A stretch of 64,000 bases of DNA from Marinisporobacter balticus. GTDB lineage: Bacteria; Bacillota; Clostridia; Peptostreptococcales; Thermotaleaceae. Position numbers and translations under genes: made by a program. The notes beneath the pieces are model-generated. The model had not been told where the DNA came from. It searched no databases and worked only from the letters and a program-made list of their open reading frames with translations. How positions within the stretch are numbered: the stretch's first letter is position 1; every line of letters begins with the position of its first letter. Positions 27,116-36,226 of this stretch are shown here, piece after piece. The stretch is from NCBI RefSeq assembly GCF_004345705.1, contig NZ_SLWV01000002.1, forward strand, positions 62,001 to 126,000. Direction: 5' to 3'.

Positions 27116-28408
27116 CTAGTGAATAGACGCAAATATTTCTACAGTGTCTGCTTGTTTTAAAAATTGTGCGAAGGTATTGGTAAAAACTTTATTACTTCTA
27201 ATATCAATTCGCTTTAATCTTTCCCCACTAATTTGTACAATTTCCTTGATATTTCTATCATTGGCATTCTGAATATGTGGCTTTATATTTTGTTCATATA
27301 GATCTGTTTCTACGATAAAACCTTTATCCCTTAATTGTAATGCGAGCTTCAATCCTTTTTTCCGATTTGCTTCTTCATATAATATTAAATAATCTGTACT
27401 GCACACAAACTCTTTATTAATTTTATACATATTTAGCACCTCCAAAAGTGAATCAATATTTAATCCAAAACCTGTAGCTGGCATGAAACATCCATATTGC
27501 TTTGTTAGATTGTCGTATCTTCCCCCACTTATAACTGCTTTTCCATAGTGATTTACATATCCCTTAAATATAACGCCCGTATAATAATCTATATGATGAA
27601 TCATTCCTAAATCTACAGAAATATACTTTTCATAATTATATTCTTTTAAAATATGATATACACACTTTAGGTTCTCTAGAGATCTTTCCATCTCTTCATT
27701 GCATATAAACTTTTGTGCTTCTTTTATGATCCTTTCAGGTTCCCCATACAAATAGGGGATTTCTAAAATAGCGTTTTTAAAAAATTCATCTATGTTTAAT
27801 GGATCTAATTTAGCTTTTAGTTCTGCAAAATTTTTTTCTTCTATCAATCTACGAATTTGTTCTTGTTGATTCCTTTGTATCCCACTTGCTTCCATTAATC
27901 CTCTAAAATATCCTGCTTGCCCTAGGTCAATCTGAAAATCATTGATACCCAAACTAATCAAACTTTTAATAGCTAATGCCACAACTTCTGCATCTGAGTC
28001 TGGCTTTTCATTTCCTAAATATTCAATTCCCGTCTGTGTAAACTCTCTTTTTTTTCCATTTTGTTCATCATTAATTCTAAAAATATTTGTTGCATAAGAA
28101 AATTTTAGATAACCAAAGCTTTCTTTATAGTTTGTAGCAACCATCCTTGCAATAGGTGTTGTTACATCTGGTCGTAGCACTAGAATTTTCCCACTACTAT
28201 CTATAAACTTAAACATTTCATCTTTATGAATTGTTCCTTCAACCGCTGAAAATAAATCATAGTATTCAAACGTGGGTGTTAAAATCTGTCTATAGCCAAA
28301 ACTTTTGAATATATTTTTAATCTTTGTGATTGTATTTTCTTTGATTTCATATTCATTGCAATGTGTATCTTCTACACCTTGAGGAATAAAATGATTTAAC
28401 CTCACCAT
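27116..28408 (-). CDS. hisZ: HisZ, ATP phosphoribosyltransferase regulatory subunit
   Basis: A 430-residue histidyl-tRNA-synthetase-like subunit that activates short HisG and carries the histidine feedback site. Class II synthetase motifs are present in altered form: GYRQILTPTFEYYDLF, VLRPDVTTPIARMVA and GGRYDNLTKQYG; there is no anticodon-binding function expected. It is the first gene of the operon, with promoter 28460-28488 and a GGCGGTGAT ribosome site. Confidence 0.94.
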   Translation of the reverse strand: MVRLNHFIPQGVEDTHCNEYEIKENTITKIKNIFKSFGYRQILTPTFEYYDLFSAVEGTIHKDEMFKFIDSSGKILVLRPDVTTPIARMVATNYKESFGYLKFSYATNIFRINDEQNGKKREFTQTGIEYLGNEKPDSDAEVVALAIKSLISLGINDFQIDLGQAGYFRGLMEASGIQRNQQEQIRRLIEEKNFAELKAKLDPLNIDEFFKNAILEIPYLYGEPERIIKEAQKFICNEEMERSLENLKCVYHILKEYNYEKYISVDLGMIHHIDYYTGVIFKGYVNHYGKAVISGGRYDNLTKQYGCFMPATGFGLNIDSLLEVLNMYKINKEFVCSTDYLILYEEANRKKGLKLALQLRDKGFIVETDLYEQNIKPHIQNANDRNIKEIVQISGERLKRIDIRSNKVFTNTFAQFLKQADTVEIFASIH

Positions 28409-28424
28409 ATTATCACCGCCTTAT

Positions 28425-28454
28425 GCTTTATCGCTTTATCGTGCTAAAGCTTTA
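28425..28454 (-). promoter_or_regulatory. Repeat cluster between his promoter and hisZ
   Basis: A tandem direct repeat GCTTTATC GCTTTATC (28425-28440) and a palindrome TAAAGCTTTA (28445-28454) lie just downstream of the -10 box. The share of the TAAAGC core by all copies suggests a repressor operator. Confidence 0.45.
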
Positions 28455-28459
28455 ATAGC

Positions 28460-28488
28460 ATTTTAATACACCCAACTTATAAAGTCAA
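28460..28488 (-). promoter_or_regulatory. Promoter of the his operon
   Basis: On the minus strand TTGACT (28488-28483), 17 bases, TAAAAT (28465-28460): a good vegetative-type promoter. The leader to hisZ is only about 50 bases, so a T-box or peptide attenuator is excluded. Confidence 0.75.
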
Positions 28489-28521
28489 GAATTTTATATA
28501 TTTTTTTTATAATCCAATCCA

Positions 28522-28550
28522 TTGACCAAATAATTTTTGTGGATTAAAAT
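28522..28550 (+). promoter_or_regulatory. Promoter of hisJ
   Basis: TTGACC (28522-28527), 17 bases, TAAAAT (28545-28550), divergent from the his operon promoter with 33 bp between the -35 boxes. Confidence 0.7.
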
Positions 28551-28598
28551 AAGGGATAAGCAAAAAAATAATTTTTTTCATCAGAAAGGAGTATTTTT

Positions 28599-29393
28599 AT
28601 GTACGACTATCATGTACACAGTCACTTTTCCGCTGACTGTAACATACCTATGCAAGAAATGATTCAAAAAGGCATTTCACTAGGTCTAAAAGAAATCTGT
28701 TTTACAGACCATATAGATTATGGTTATCAAGACCCATCTATAAGTTTTGAATTTGATCCTACTTTATATACACAAGAAATAAATCAGTTGACTGAAAAAT
28801 ATAAAAATCAAATAAAAATAAGAAAAGGATTAGAGATTGGTATTCAACCCCACATCATAGAAGAATGTACTACATTAGTTGAAAATGGAAAGTTTGATTT
28901 TGTTATTTCTTCGATTCACACTGCAGATAAAAAGGATATTCATATAGGAGATTTTTTCTTAGGAAAGACCCCTCATGAAGCTTATGAAAAGTATTTTGAA
29001 GAACTCCTTATATGCACCCAAAACTTTAAAAATTTTAATGTCTTAGGCCATATGAATTTGCTAAAGAGATATCAACATCATGTCCAAGTTCAAGATATCA
29101 AAAACTATTTTGATATCATCAAAGAAATTTTCAGCACACTCATTTACGCTGGAAAAGGCATTGAGGTAAATACTTCTGGATTCCGATACCATTTAGAAGA
29201 ACCTATTCCTGACAAAGAGCTTTTATCTTTTTATAAATCTTTAGGTGGTGAAGTCGTTACCATAGGATCTGATTCCCATCAGCCGGATCATTTAGTTTAT
29301 AAATTTGATTATGTCTATCATTTATTAAAAGAAATAGGGTTTAAATATATTGCTATATTTGAAAATATGAAACCTTCTTTCATAAAGATATAG
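28599..29393 (+). CDS. hisJ: Histidinol phosphatase (PHP family)
   Basis: A 264-residue PHP-domain phosphoesterase. Metal ligands are seen in DYHVHSHFSADC, FTDHIDYG, SIHTAD, LGHMNLLKRY and GSDSHQPD. The divergent position beside the his operon makes histidinol-phosphate the likely substrate, which fits the short HisB lacking a phosphatase domain. AAGGAGTATTTTT precedes the ATG. The stop codon lies in the stem of the shared terminator. Confidence 0.93.
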   Translation: MYDYHVHSHFSADCNIPMQEMIQKGISLGLKEICFTDHIDYGYQDPSISFEFDPTLYTQEINQLTEKYKNQIKIRKGLEIGIQPHIIEECTTLVENGKFDFVISSIHTADKKDIHIGDFFLGKTPHEAYEKYFEELLICTQNFKNFNVLGHMNLLKRYQHHVQVQDIKNYFDIIKEIFSTLIYAGKGIEVNTSGFRYHLEEPIPDKELLSFYKSLGGEVVTIGSDSHQPDHLVYKFDYVYHLLKEIGFKYIAIFENMKPSFIKI

Positions 29394-29419
29394 GATACCT
29401 TAAGGCATCCTATATCTTT
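29384..29419. terminator. Bidirectional terminator holding two stop codons
   Basis: A perfect 13-bp stem (AAAGATATAGGAT at 29384-29396, complement at 29407-29419) around a 10-base loop that itself contains CCTTAAGG. The TAG of hisJ and the TAG of the convergent zinc-ribbon gene occupy opposite arms. Confidence 0.85.
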
Positions 29420-29652
29420 ACTCTTTGAACCGATATTCTTTTATCATAATTACAATTTTCACAATAAAATAGATGTATACATTTATCATATGCTGCACCA
29501 TCTACACGTTCTGTAATATTCAAATCTAGGTATGCGCTATAGTCATCTAAAAATTCTGTAATTGTACCTTTATTTTCCATTTGTTTGCCACAATGGGCGC
29601 ATCTTAAGAGATATACAACCATGCCATTACAAATTGGACAGACTAATTCCAT
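29410..29652 (-). CDS. Zinc-ribbon protein, 80 aa
   Basis: An 80-residue protein with two cysteine pairs at the N-terminus (CPIC and CAHC) and a third pair near the C-terminus (CENC, preceded by a Cys/His-containing CIHLFYC), so it can bind one or two zinc ions. The codon at 29652 is preferred to one at 29667 because GGAGGAA lies six bases before it. Family and role unknown; the layout suggests a small regulatory or nucleic-acid-associated ribbon. Confidence 0.75.
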   Translation of the reverse strand: MELVCPICNGMVVYLLRCAHCGKQMENKGTITEFLDDYSAYLDLNITERVDGAAYDKCIHLFYCENCNYDKRISVQRVKI

Positions 29653-29733
29653 AGGTACTTCCTCCATTCATTTTCCCTTCTTTTTATATTCTTTGTCCCC
29701 CATGAAAATTCATACATATTATTTTCCTTATAT

Positions 29734-30309
29734 TCATTTCATTTTTCCTATATCTTCTAACTTCATTCTTGAAATGAACCTTGCGTTTGGATCAATTTCT
29801 GGGTACCATAACTCAAGTTCGTCAATAAAAGCTCTTTCTTTTAATTTAAAATCTCTCATTTTATTCCAAGCATGCAAATTCTCTTCTTCACTCCATTCTC
29901 TTCCATGTGTTCCTGCTAAACTTATATGAAATACAATTTCTTCAGGGCTAAAAGCTCTTACTCTAAATCCTCTTTCCTGCATAGCATTATGAATTAAATG
30001 ATAAGCATTTTTTAATTCTTCTGTTTTCACAATATGAAGAGTAATACAATTATGTGGATGCGGTATATATCCAAATCCATTAGATGTAACTTCAAAGGGT
30101 GCGATTTTGTGTGTTATTTCATGAAGTGCAGTTTTTATTTTTTCTACTTCTTCTAAATCTCTATAATAAAATGCATCTATAGTTAAGTGTATCTCTGGTA
30201 ATACATCCTTTCCTAAATTATATTCCTTCCAAAGAGATTGTTGTATTTTTCTACAGCAGTAGTACAGCGTTCCATTGGGCACAGTTACTAAAAATATCAT
30301 ATTTTCCAT
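29734..30309 (-). CDS. 2H phosphoesterase / 2'-5' RNA ligase-like protein
   Basis: A 191-residue member of the 2H superfamily. The two catalytic H-x-(T/S) tetrapeptides are visible as HLTI (within PEIHLTIDAF) and HISL (within IVFHISLAGTHG), spaced as expected. Such enzymes hydrolyse cyclic phosphates or ligate RNA ends; specificity is unknown. The start at 30309 follows GGAGGGTGTAT. It may share a transcript with the zinc-ribbon gene 82 bp downstream. Confidence 0.8.
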   Translation of the reverse strand: MENMIFLVTVPNGTLYYCCRKIQQSLWKEYNLGKDVLPEIHLTIDAFYYRDLEEVEKIKTALHEITHKIAPFEVTSNGFGYIPHPHNCITLHIVKTEELKNAYHLIHNAMQERGFRVRAFSPEEIVFHISLAGTHGREWSEEENLHAWNKMRDFKLKERAFIDELELWYPEIDPNARFISRMKLEDIGKMK

Positions 30310-30513
30310 ATACACCCTCCAAGTATGTCTTAATCTTTCTTATATTAATAATACTACAAAACAAACTCCTTAAACATTTTTGTTATCAGCTAATTTATTT
30401 TTTTCTCATCTGTTAACGCAAATTTAACATACTTATAACTTTCCAATAATATATCTTTCAGCTAAAAAAATTATAATAGAATTGGCCAAAATTTCTTTTC
30501 AGGAGGTATTTAC

Positions 30514-32274
30514 ATGCTTAAAAAATTTAAAGTAAAATCTAAACAAAAATCAATCTATCCTTCTATAAAGAATCTATTTAAAAAAATACCCATTCCTTCT
30601 TCTATTAAGCTTTTTTTTAAACACAGACAAACATCTTTACCTATTCACAAACAGATTTCTCATGCATTTGTTTATTTAATTACATTAATTCTATTTGTAT
30701 CAATTATTACAAATTTTTCGTTGCATCTATCAAGCAACAACTTAAAGAAAGTAGAAACGATTATCAATGAGCAACTTATATTGTCTTCAAAAATTCAATT
30801 TTATAGTCTTCAAACAAATATCACTTTTCAAAGATATCTTGCAGGAAATAATTCCATCCATGATGTTAAAAAAAATCTTACAGTAATGGATGAAACAACG
30901 AAATCTTTTTTACAGTCTTTTCATGAACAAGATAACTATTCAGAGAAAAAAGATTTTTTGAAAGAAATTCAATCATTTCAAACTATTTATAAAAGACTTC
31001 AAGAACATATTGAGCATCTTCCCACTACTTTTTTAGATCGAACAAAGGCCACAAAGGATACACTTGTCCTTCTATCTCTTGATCGAGTAGAAAAAATGAA
31101 TACATCATCTAATAAAATTAATACCTATACTGTCAACCATACAAAACCTATTATTAAAAAGATTCATAAGCAAAATAATATTTATTCCCTTTTGTCCATC
31201 ATAATAGGGGTTCTATCTGTAGCTATATCCTTATATTTTGTATTTGCTATCACTTCTAAAGTAACAGCTTTTAGAGATCATATTCATCTATTAACAAAAA
31301 AATTATTGCATGAAACAAACGATATGATGGAAATATCGTCTACTGTAAAAGATGATGCCACAAGTTCAAATGAAAATCTTTTTTCTATATCAAGGAATGT
31401 TGCCTTTTTCCACTCAGGAGCAGATGAAATCGGGACAAATATAGATCAAGTAAGTGATGGGATCTCTCATGTAAGTCGTCTAAACCAAGAACTAACCCAT
31501 TCTTCTACAAAAACCATTGATTTTGTTCATCAAACGCAAAATAGGATCTACTCCTTTAGCGGTGAATTAAAAGAAAATATAACAGCTATTTATCATATCG
31601 TTGAGAGCCTTCATGAAAACTTACTTCAAATTACAGAAGCTTCAGATGAAGTACGCATTCTATCGGATAAAGTCAATAATATCCAAAGCATATTAACAAG
31701 CATAACAAATATTTCAAAAAAAACAAATTTATTGGCTTTAAATGCATCCATTGAAGCTGCACATGCTGGTGAATATGGTCGAGGCTTTACAATTGTTGCA
31801 GAAGAAATAAGAAGTTTAGCCAATCAATCTTCTCAAAATGCACAAGAAATTGAATGTATTATAAAAGAATTGACACAATTTAGTACTGCTACTATAAAAA
31901 TGCTCAATGAAAGTACAAAAGGTGCTGTGACTTCAATAGATAAAACAAAAAAAATCATAACCATATTCGATGAAGTAGACAACCTATTTTCAGCTGTAGT
32001 TCATGATATTGAAAACATTAAAAATTTGACAGCCCTCGTGTCTCAAAGTTCTTCTAAAACCACCCATGAATCAGAGCAAATGAAAGATTATTCTCAAAAT
32101 ATTACAGCAAAAACACAAACTTTTTTATCATCTATTCAAGAGTTTGGTAGTACCTTAACTACAATTATAAATGCAACACAAACCTCTTTAAATGGTATCC
32201 ATCATCAATTTAAACTTTTAGGTGATCAGAAAAAAAATATTGAAAACATCTATCAAGCTGTTAAAAACTTGTAA
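30514..32274 (+). CDS. Methyl-accepting chemotaxis protein
   Basis: A 586-residue transmembrane chemoreceptor. A basic cytoplasmic leader of about 45 residues (KSKQKSIYPS onward, many Lys) precedes the first membrane helix at about 48-72; an extracellular helical sensor follows, then a second helix at about 224-247 and the signalling domain, whose hairpin tip shows NLLALNASIEAAHAGEYGRG. No clear HAMP domain is visible after the second helix, which is unusual, as is the long N-terminal tail. AGGAGG precedes the ATG; the gene is monocistronic. Confidence 0.92.
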   Translation: MLKKFKVKSKQKSIYPSIKNLFKKIPIPSSIKLFFKHRQTSLPIHKQISHAFVYLITLILFVSIITNFSLHLSSNNLKKVETIINEQLILSSKIQFYSLQTNITFQRYLAGNNSIHDVKKNLTVMDETTKSFLQSFHEQDNYSEKKDFLKEIQSFQTIYKRLQEHIEHLPTTFLDRTKATKDTLVLLSLDRVEKMNTSSNKINTYTVNHTKPIIKKIHKQNNIYSLLSIIIGVLSVAISLYFVFAITSKVTAFRDHIHLLTKKLLHETNDMMEISSTVKDDATSSNENLFSISRNVAFFHSGADEIGTNIDQVSDGISHVSRLNQELTHSSTKTIDFVHQTQNRIYSFSGELKENITAIYHIVESLHENLLQITEASDEVRILSDKVNNIQSILTSITNISKKTNLLALNASIEAAHAGEYGRGFTIVAEEIRSLANQSSQNAQEIECIIKELTQFSTATIKMLNESTKGAVTSIDKTKKIITIFDEVDNLFSAVVHDIENIKNLTALVSQSSSKTTHESEQMKDYSQNITAKTQTFLSSIQEFGSTLTTIINATQTSLNGIHHQFKLLGDQKKNIENIYQAVKNL

Positions 32275-32298
32275 AGTCTAAGAATCTTCTTAGACTTT
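32273..32298 (+). terminator. Terminator of the chemoreceptor gene
   Basis: An 11-bp stem AAAGTCTAAGA (32273-32283) with its complement (32288-32298), loop of four bases, followed by TTCATTG TTTTC. The stem overlaps the stop codon. Confidence 0.8.
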
Positions 32299-32448
32299 TC
32301 ATTGTTTTCTTCACATTTTTCTTAAAAGTATGTAATATAAATATTTCTATAAGAATATTTATTTAAAGTATGGGATCATCAAAAATAAATTCCCTAAGTA
32401 ACTTATTTTTTAATTTTTCTTTATTTCATCTATAAAGAGGGGCTGTTT

Positions 32449-33996
32449 ATGAAAAAAAACTCGTTTTTATATGGAACCTTTATACTTATTATTGTAAATT
32501 TTATTGTGCGTTTTTTGGGCTTTGCTTATAAAATTCTACTATCAAGAATGATTGGTGCCGAAGGAATTGGCCTCTTTCATTTGGTATTTCCAATTTTAAT
32601 GATTTTGATCACCTTTACAACGGCTGGTATTCCTATTGCCGTATCAAAACTTGTAGCGCACAATTTATCTTTAAATAACCAAAGAGGGTGCAACAGAACT
32701 CTAGGTTACGCCTCCATTTTAGGATTATTGATCAGTTCCATTTTATCTATACTTCTTTTTTATCATGCAAAATATATAAGCATCCATGTTATAAAAAACA
32801 AAGATACGTATCTTAGCCTTATCGCCTTAACACCAGCAATTCCATTAATTACATTATCATCAATATTTAGAGGCTATTACTACGGAATCAAAGATGTAGG
32901 ACCTCCTGGACTCTCTCAAGTTTTAGAACAGACTTTTAGAATTGCCTTTGTACTAGGATGTTTATATATGTTTGGAGCATCTAATACAAAACAATCTTCT
33001 ATGATCGCAGTAATAGGCATTTCTGTAGGAGAATGCATCGGTCTATTATGTCTTCTTTTTAAATTTAAAATTCGCGAAGCATTTCATTTGAGAAGAACTT
33101 ATCAACTTTTAAGAAATGCAAGAAATGGAATTTTATCTAAAATTATATACATCTCAATCCCTATTACCATTACAAGACTCGTTGCTGTAGTCATGCAGTC
33201 TATCAATGCCGTATTGATTCCTCAACGGTTACAAATAGCAGGTTTTACATCACAAGAATCCATATCAACCTTTGGAAGGCTTGCAGGAATGGCCATGCCC
33301 CTTCTTTTTTTGCCGTTTATTGTGACTTCTGCTTTGGTTGTAAATATCATTCCTACAGTATCACAAGAAATGGCATTAAAAAATTGGAAAGATATTCGTC
33401 TAAAATCAAATCTTGCAATTCGCATGACACTACTTGTAGCAATACCGACTACTTCCATTTTTATATTTTTTCCAAGACCCATATGTTCTTTTATATACGA
33501 ACAACCAAGTGTTGGTGCATATCTTTCATTACTAGCTTTCTCAACTACTTTTTTATGCCTACACCATACAGTATCTGGCATATTGCATGGAATGGGTAAA
33601 CAAGTCATTACAACCATTCATCATCTAATTGGAATGACAATCCAATTATTTTGTACTTACTATTTGGTTTCCAATCCTGACTTTGCTGAAAAAGGATATA
33701 TTTTAGGATTTGTATTGTCCATATTTGTAATATGCATCCTAAATGTTAGCAGTCTTAATCATTATGTAAAATTAAATATAAATCTTAAGGATGCAGTAAT
33801 CAAGCCTATTATTGCAACCATTATTATGACTTTGTTTATTTTAAATGTTTATAATTTATGTGTTCGTATAAACTTAAATACCTTTCTTTGTATTTTCTGT
33901 AGCATGAGTACTGGTTTTTTAAGCTATAGCCTCATCATCATACTTTCAGGCAGTATCAGTTTTAAAACATTAAAATATATTTTTACAAAAAAATAA
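32449..33996 (+). CDS. spoVB: Stage V sporulation protein B-like flippase
   Basis: A 515-residue polytopic membrane protein of the MOP superfamily with about 14 membrane segments. N-terminal ILLSRMIGAEGIGLFHLVFP and SIFRGYYYGIKDV match SpoVB/polysaccharide flippases; in spore formers SpoVB moves lipid II for cortex synthesis. The assignment to SpoVB rather than MurJ/YtgP rests on overall similarity. AGGGGCTG precedes the ATG. A 6S RNA gene is convergent downstream. Confidence 0.88.
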   Translation: MKKNSFLYGTFILIIVNFIVRFLGFAYKILLSRMIGAEGIGLFHLVFPILMILITFTTAGIPIAVSKLVAHNLSLNNQRGCNRTLGYASILGLLISSILSILLFYHAKYISIHVIKNKDTYLSLIALTPAIPLITLSSIFRGYYYGIKDVGPPGLSQVLEQTFRIAFVLGCLYMFGASNTKQSSMIAVIGISVGECIGLLCLLFKFKIREAFHLRRTYQLLRNARNGILSKIIYISIPITITRLVAVVMQSINAVLIPQRLQIAGFTSQESISTFGRLAGMAMPLLFLPFIVTSALVVNIIPTVSQEMALKNWKDIRLKSNLAIRMTLLVAIPTTSIFIFFPRPICSFIYEQPSVGAYLSLLAFSTTFLCLHHTVSGILHGMGKQVITTIHHLIGMTIQLFCTYYLVSNPDFAEKGYILGFVLSIFVICILNVSSLNHYVKLNINLKDAVIKPIIATIIMTLFILNVYNLCVRINLNTFLCIFCSMSTGFLSYSLIIILSGSISFKTLKYIFTKK

Positions 33997-34024
33997 AAAA
34001 GTCTTTTTTTACAAAGACTTTTTT
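33995..34024. terminator. Bidirectional terminator between spoVB and the 6S RNA
   Basis: A stem formed by AAAAAAGTCTTT and AAAGACTTTTTT with an A/T-rich loop, T-runs on both strands. It ends spoVB on the plus strand and the 6S RNA on the minus strand. Confidence 0.85.
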
Positions 34025-34209
34025 CAGTATTGTCCAGAATGCCGTCTGCCCTCAAATTCACACCCGCCACTTAACTTACGTGGGTGATCTATCCTTTATT
34101 TTTGAATTCCACACAAAAGAGGCATTTCATACATAAAGGAACACGAACTCCCGGATGTCTTTTGTAGGTTGAATTTTCAGGCTTTAACGCACACCCCAGA
34201 AACTATTAT
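34025..34209 (-). ncRNA. ssrS: 6S RNA
   Basis: A region of about 185 bp with no reading frame, higher G+C than its surroundings, and the 6S layout. On the minus strand the 5' part reads TTTCTGGGGTGTGCG and the 3' part GACGGCATTCTGGACA, the same arrangement as the ends of known 6S RNAs; CTGGGGTG can pair with CATTCTGG to close the long hairpin. GATCACCCAC and CGGGTGTG form an internal arm. 6S RNA binds RNA polymerase holoenzyme and mimics an open promoter. A TATAAT box (34221-34216) places the start near 34209, and a strong terminator follows. Ends are approximate. Confidence 0.85.
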
Positions 34210-34248
34210 GATTCTATTATACACCATTATTTCATAATTTAAAAGTCT

Positions 34249-34268
34249 AGAATGTTGCACTACATTCT
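34249..34268 (-). terminator. Weak hairpin upstream of 6S / after no assigned gene
   Basis: A 7-bp stem AGAATGT/ACATTCT with a 6-base loop lies between the FtsH-like gene stop (34354) and the 6S promoter. On the minus strand it is followed by AGACTTTTAAATT, so it may end the FtsH-like transcript. Confidence 0.4.
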
Positions 34269-34353
34269 GTTATAATTGTTTATTATCCCTTTTGTTTACA
34301 AAACAAGCCAATTGCTTAAATATAATGGTTGACCTCTTTTATTTTTCATTTTT

Positions 34354-36123
34354 CTATAGGGCTTCTTTTATGGATTTATTTATTAGTTTATCAATATCCT
34401 CTTCATTTAAGCTTTCTCTTATCAATAATTGCTTTGCTATGCACCCTAGAAGCTCTCTATTTTCAGCAAGAATAGTTTTTGTTTCTTTGTATAATTCTTC
34501 CATAATTCGTCTACATTCATTTACGATTTCATCATCTACGCTGCCTTGACTATGTCCATGAAGTATATCATAATTTAGCATACCTATTTTCTTATTCATA
34601 CCAAATTGTTTGATCATAGACACAATAGTTTGTGTTGCTTTCTCAATGTCGTTACTTGCACCCGTTGTGATGTTTTCTTCTCCAAAAATAAGTTCTTCTG
34701 CAACACGTCCTGCTAATGCAATTTTAACACTATGGATCATATCCTTCTTTGTTCGATACATTTTGTCTGGTGGTATATTCATGCTAAAACCTCCAGCACC
34801 TTTTGTACTTGGAATAATTGTAACCTTACTTACCTTATTCAAAGGCGCTATTACTTTCGTAACAAGGGCATGTCCAGCCTCGTGATATGCAGTAATTTCT
34901 CTATCTTTTTGTGATATTGTGCTTCTATCTTTCTTCTCTTCTCCAGCGATTACTGTGTAATAAGCTTTGTCTATATGCTTTAAGTCGATAAATTCAGTAT
35001 TATCTTTCGCTGCAAGTATGGCCGATTCATTTAATAAATTTTCAAGCTTCGCGCCACTAAAATATACTGTCTCATGTGCCAATTTTTTTAGATCTATATC
35101 TTTTGCTAAAGGTTTTGTTTTACTATACAGTTTTAGAATCTGCTGCCTTGCATTTACATCTGGTAATCCAATCTCTATTTGTCTATCGAATCTACCTGGA
35201 CGAAGTAATGCATCATCAAGGGTATCTAATCTATTTGTTGCTGCCACTACGATGATGCCATCATTTTCATTAAATCCTGACATTTCTGTAAGTAATGCAT
35301 TAAGTGTTCGGTCTGTCTCATCACTTCCATTGAATCCATCTCGCTTCTTTCCTAATGCATCAATTTCATCTATAAAAATAACACTTTTACCCTTTTCTCT
35401 TGCTTTTTTAAACAAACTTCTTATTCTTCCAGCTCCTAACCCTGCATAAATTTGAACAAAATCTGAACCTGATACAGCGAAAAAAGGAACATTTGCTTCT
35501 CCTGCCAAAGCTTTTGCAAGAAGTGTTTTGCCCGTTCCTGGAGGTCCGTATAGCATCACACCTCTAGGTATTCTTGCACCATATTTTGCATATTTTTCTG
35601 GATTTTTCAAAAAATCAACTAAGTCCATTATGCTTATCTTTGCTTCTTCATTGCCTGCTACATTTGCAAAATTAATTTTTATATCGCCTTGGTCAATTGC
35701 TTCCATATTTGACATTTTAGAAAACTCTCGCGATGTCTGTTTAGATGATTGTCTTGACAAAAATATACCCGTAGCTCCAAGTACTATGATAAAGCCAACA
35801 AAACTTATGATATTTGTAACCATTAAATTTCCTTTATTCTCATCCACCTGAACATTATTTACCAGTAGCATTTCTTTGAAATTTTCTGTTCTTGGATTGT
35901 CTGTTTCAAAGCTTGTACTATCCTTTAATATTCCTTGTATCTTAGGCGCATCTACAAGATAAACCGTTTTTATCTTACCTTTATTCATTTTACCTACAAA
36001 TTCATTATATGATAAATGAGCGACTTCTTTTTTGTCATATAATGTGAAATACGCGACACTCGAAAATAAGCCTATTATTAATACAATCATAACAGTTATT
36101 ATTATTTTTTTATTCAACCTCAT
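34354..36123 (-). CDS. FtsH-type membrane AAA+ zinc protease
   Basis: A 589-residue FtsH/Yme1-type protease. Two membrane helices (about 7-28 and 104-123) flank a small extracytoplasmic part; the AAA domain has Walker A GPPGTGKT (193-200), Walker B with IDEIDALGKKR (251-261) and the second-region-of-homology RPGRFDRQ; the zinc site is HEAGH (414-418). The start at 36123 follows AAAGGGGGT. The pore segment reads FVQIYAG where FtsH proteins usually have FVEMFVG, and the C-terminal tail is short, so this may be a second, specialised FtsH rather than the housekeeping copy. Its role would be membrane-protein quality control. Confidence 0.9.
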   Translation of the reverse strand: MRLNKKIIITVMIVLIIGLFSSVAYFTLYDKKEVAHLSYNEFVGKMNKGKIKTVYLVDAPKIQGILKDSTSFETDNPRTENFKEMLLVNNVQVDENKGNLMVTNIISFVGFIIVLGATGIFLSRQSSKQTSREFSKMSNMEAIDQGDIKINFANVAGNEEAKISIMDLVDFLKNPEKYAKYGARIPRGVMLYGPPGTGKTLLAKALAGEANVPFFAVSGSDFVQIYAGLGAGRIRSLFKKAREKGKSVIFIDEIDALGKKRDGFNGSDETDRTLNALLTEMSGFNENDGIIVVAATNRLDTLDDALLRPGRFDRQIEIGLPDVNARQQILKLYSKTKPLAKDIDLKKLAHETVYFSGAKLENLLNESAILAAKDNTEFIDLKHIDKAYYTVIAGEEKKDRSTISQKDREITAYHEAGHALVTKVIAPLNKVSKVTIIPSTKGAGGFSMNIPPDKMYRTKKDMIHSVKIALAGRVAEELIFGEENITTGASNDIEKATQTIVSMIKQFGMNKKIGMLNYDILHGHSQGSVDDEIVNECRRIMEELYKETKTILAENRELLGCIAKQLLIRESLNEEDIDKLINKSIKEAL

Positions 36124-36226
36124 AAAAATACCCCCTTTATCTGTTATGTACAAGTAGAGGTGGTTTACATAATACATTATATCATATTTTTCTCTTGAAA
36201 TAAACCTATTTATGAAATCATTTTTA

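Noticed and set aside
28409..28465. T-box or attenuator control of the his operon
   Set aside because: The leader is only about 50 bases, with no antiterminator or terminator pair.
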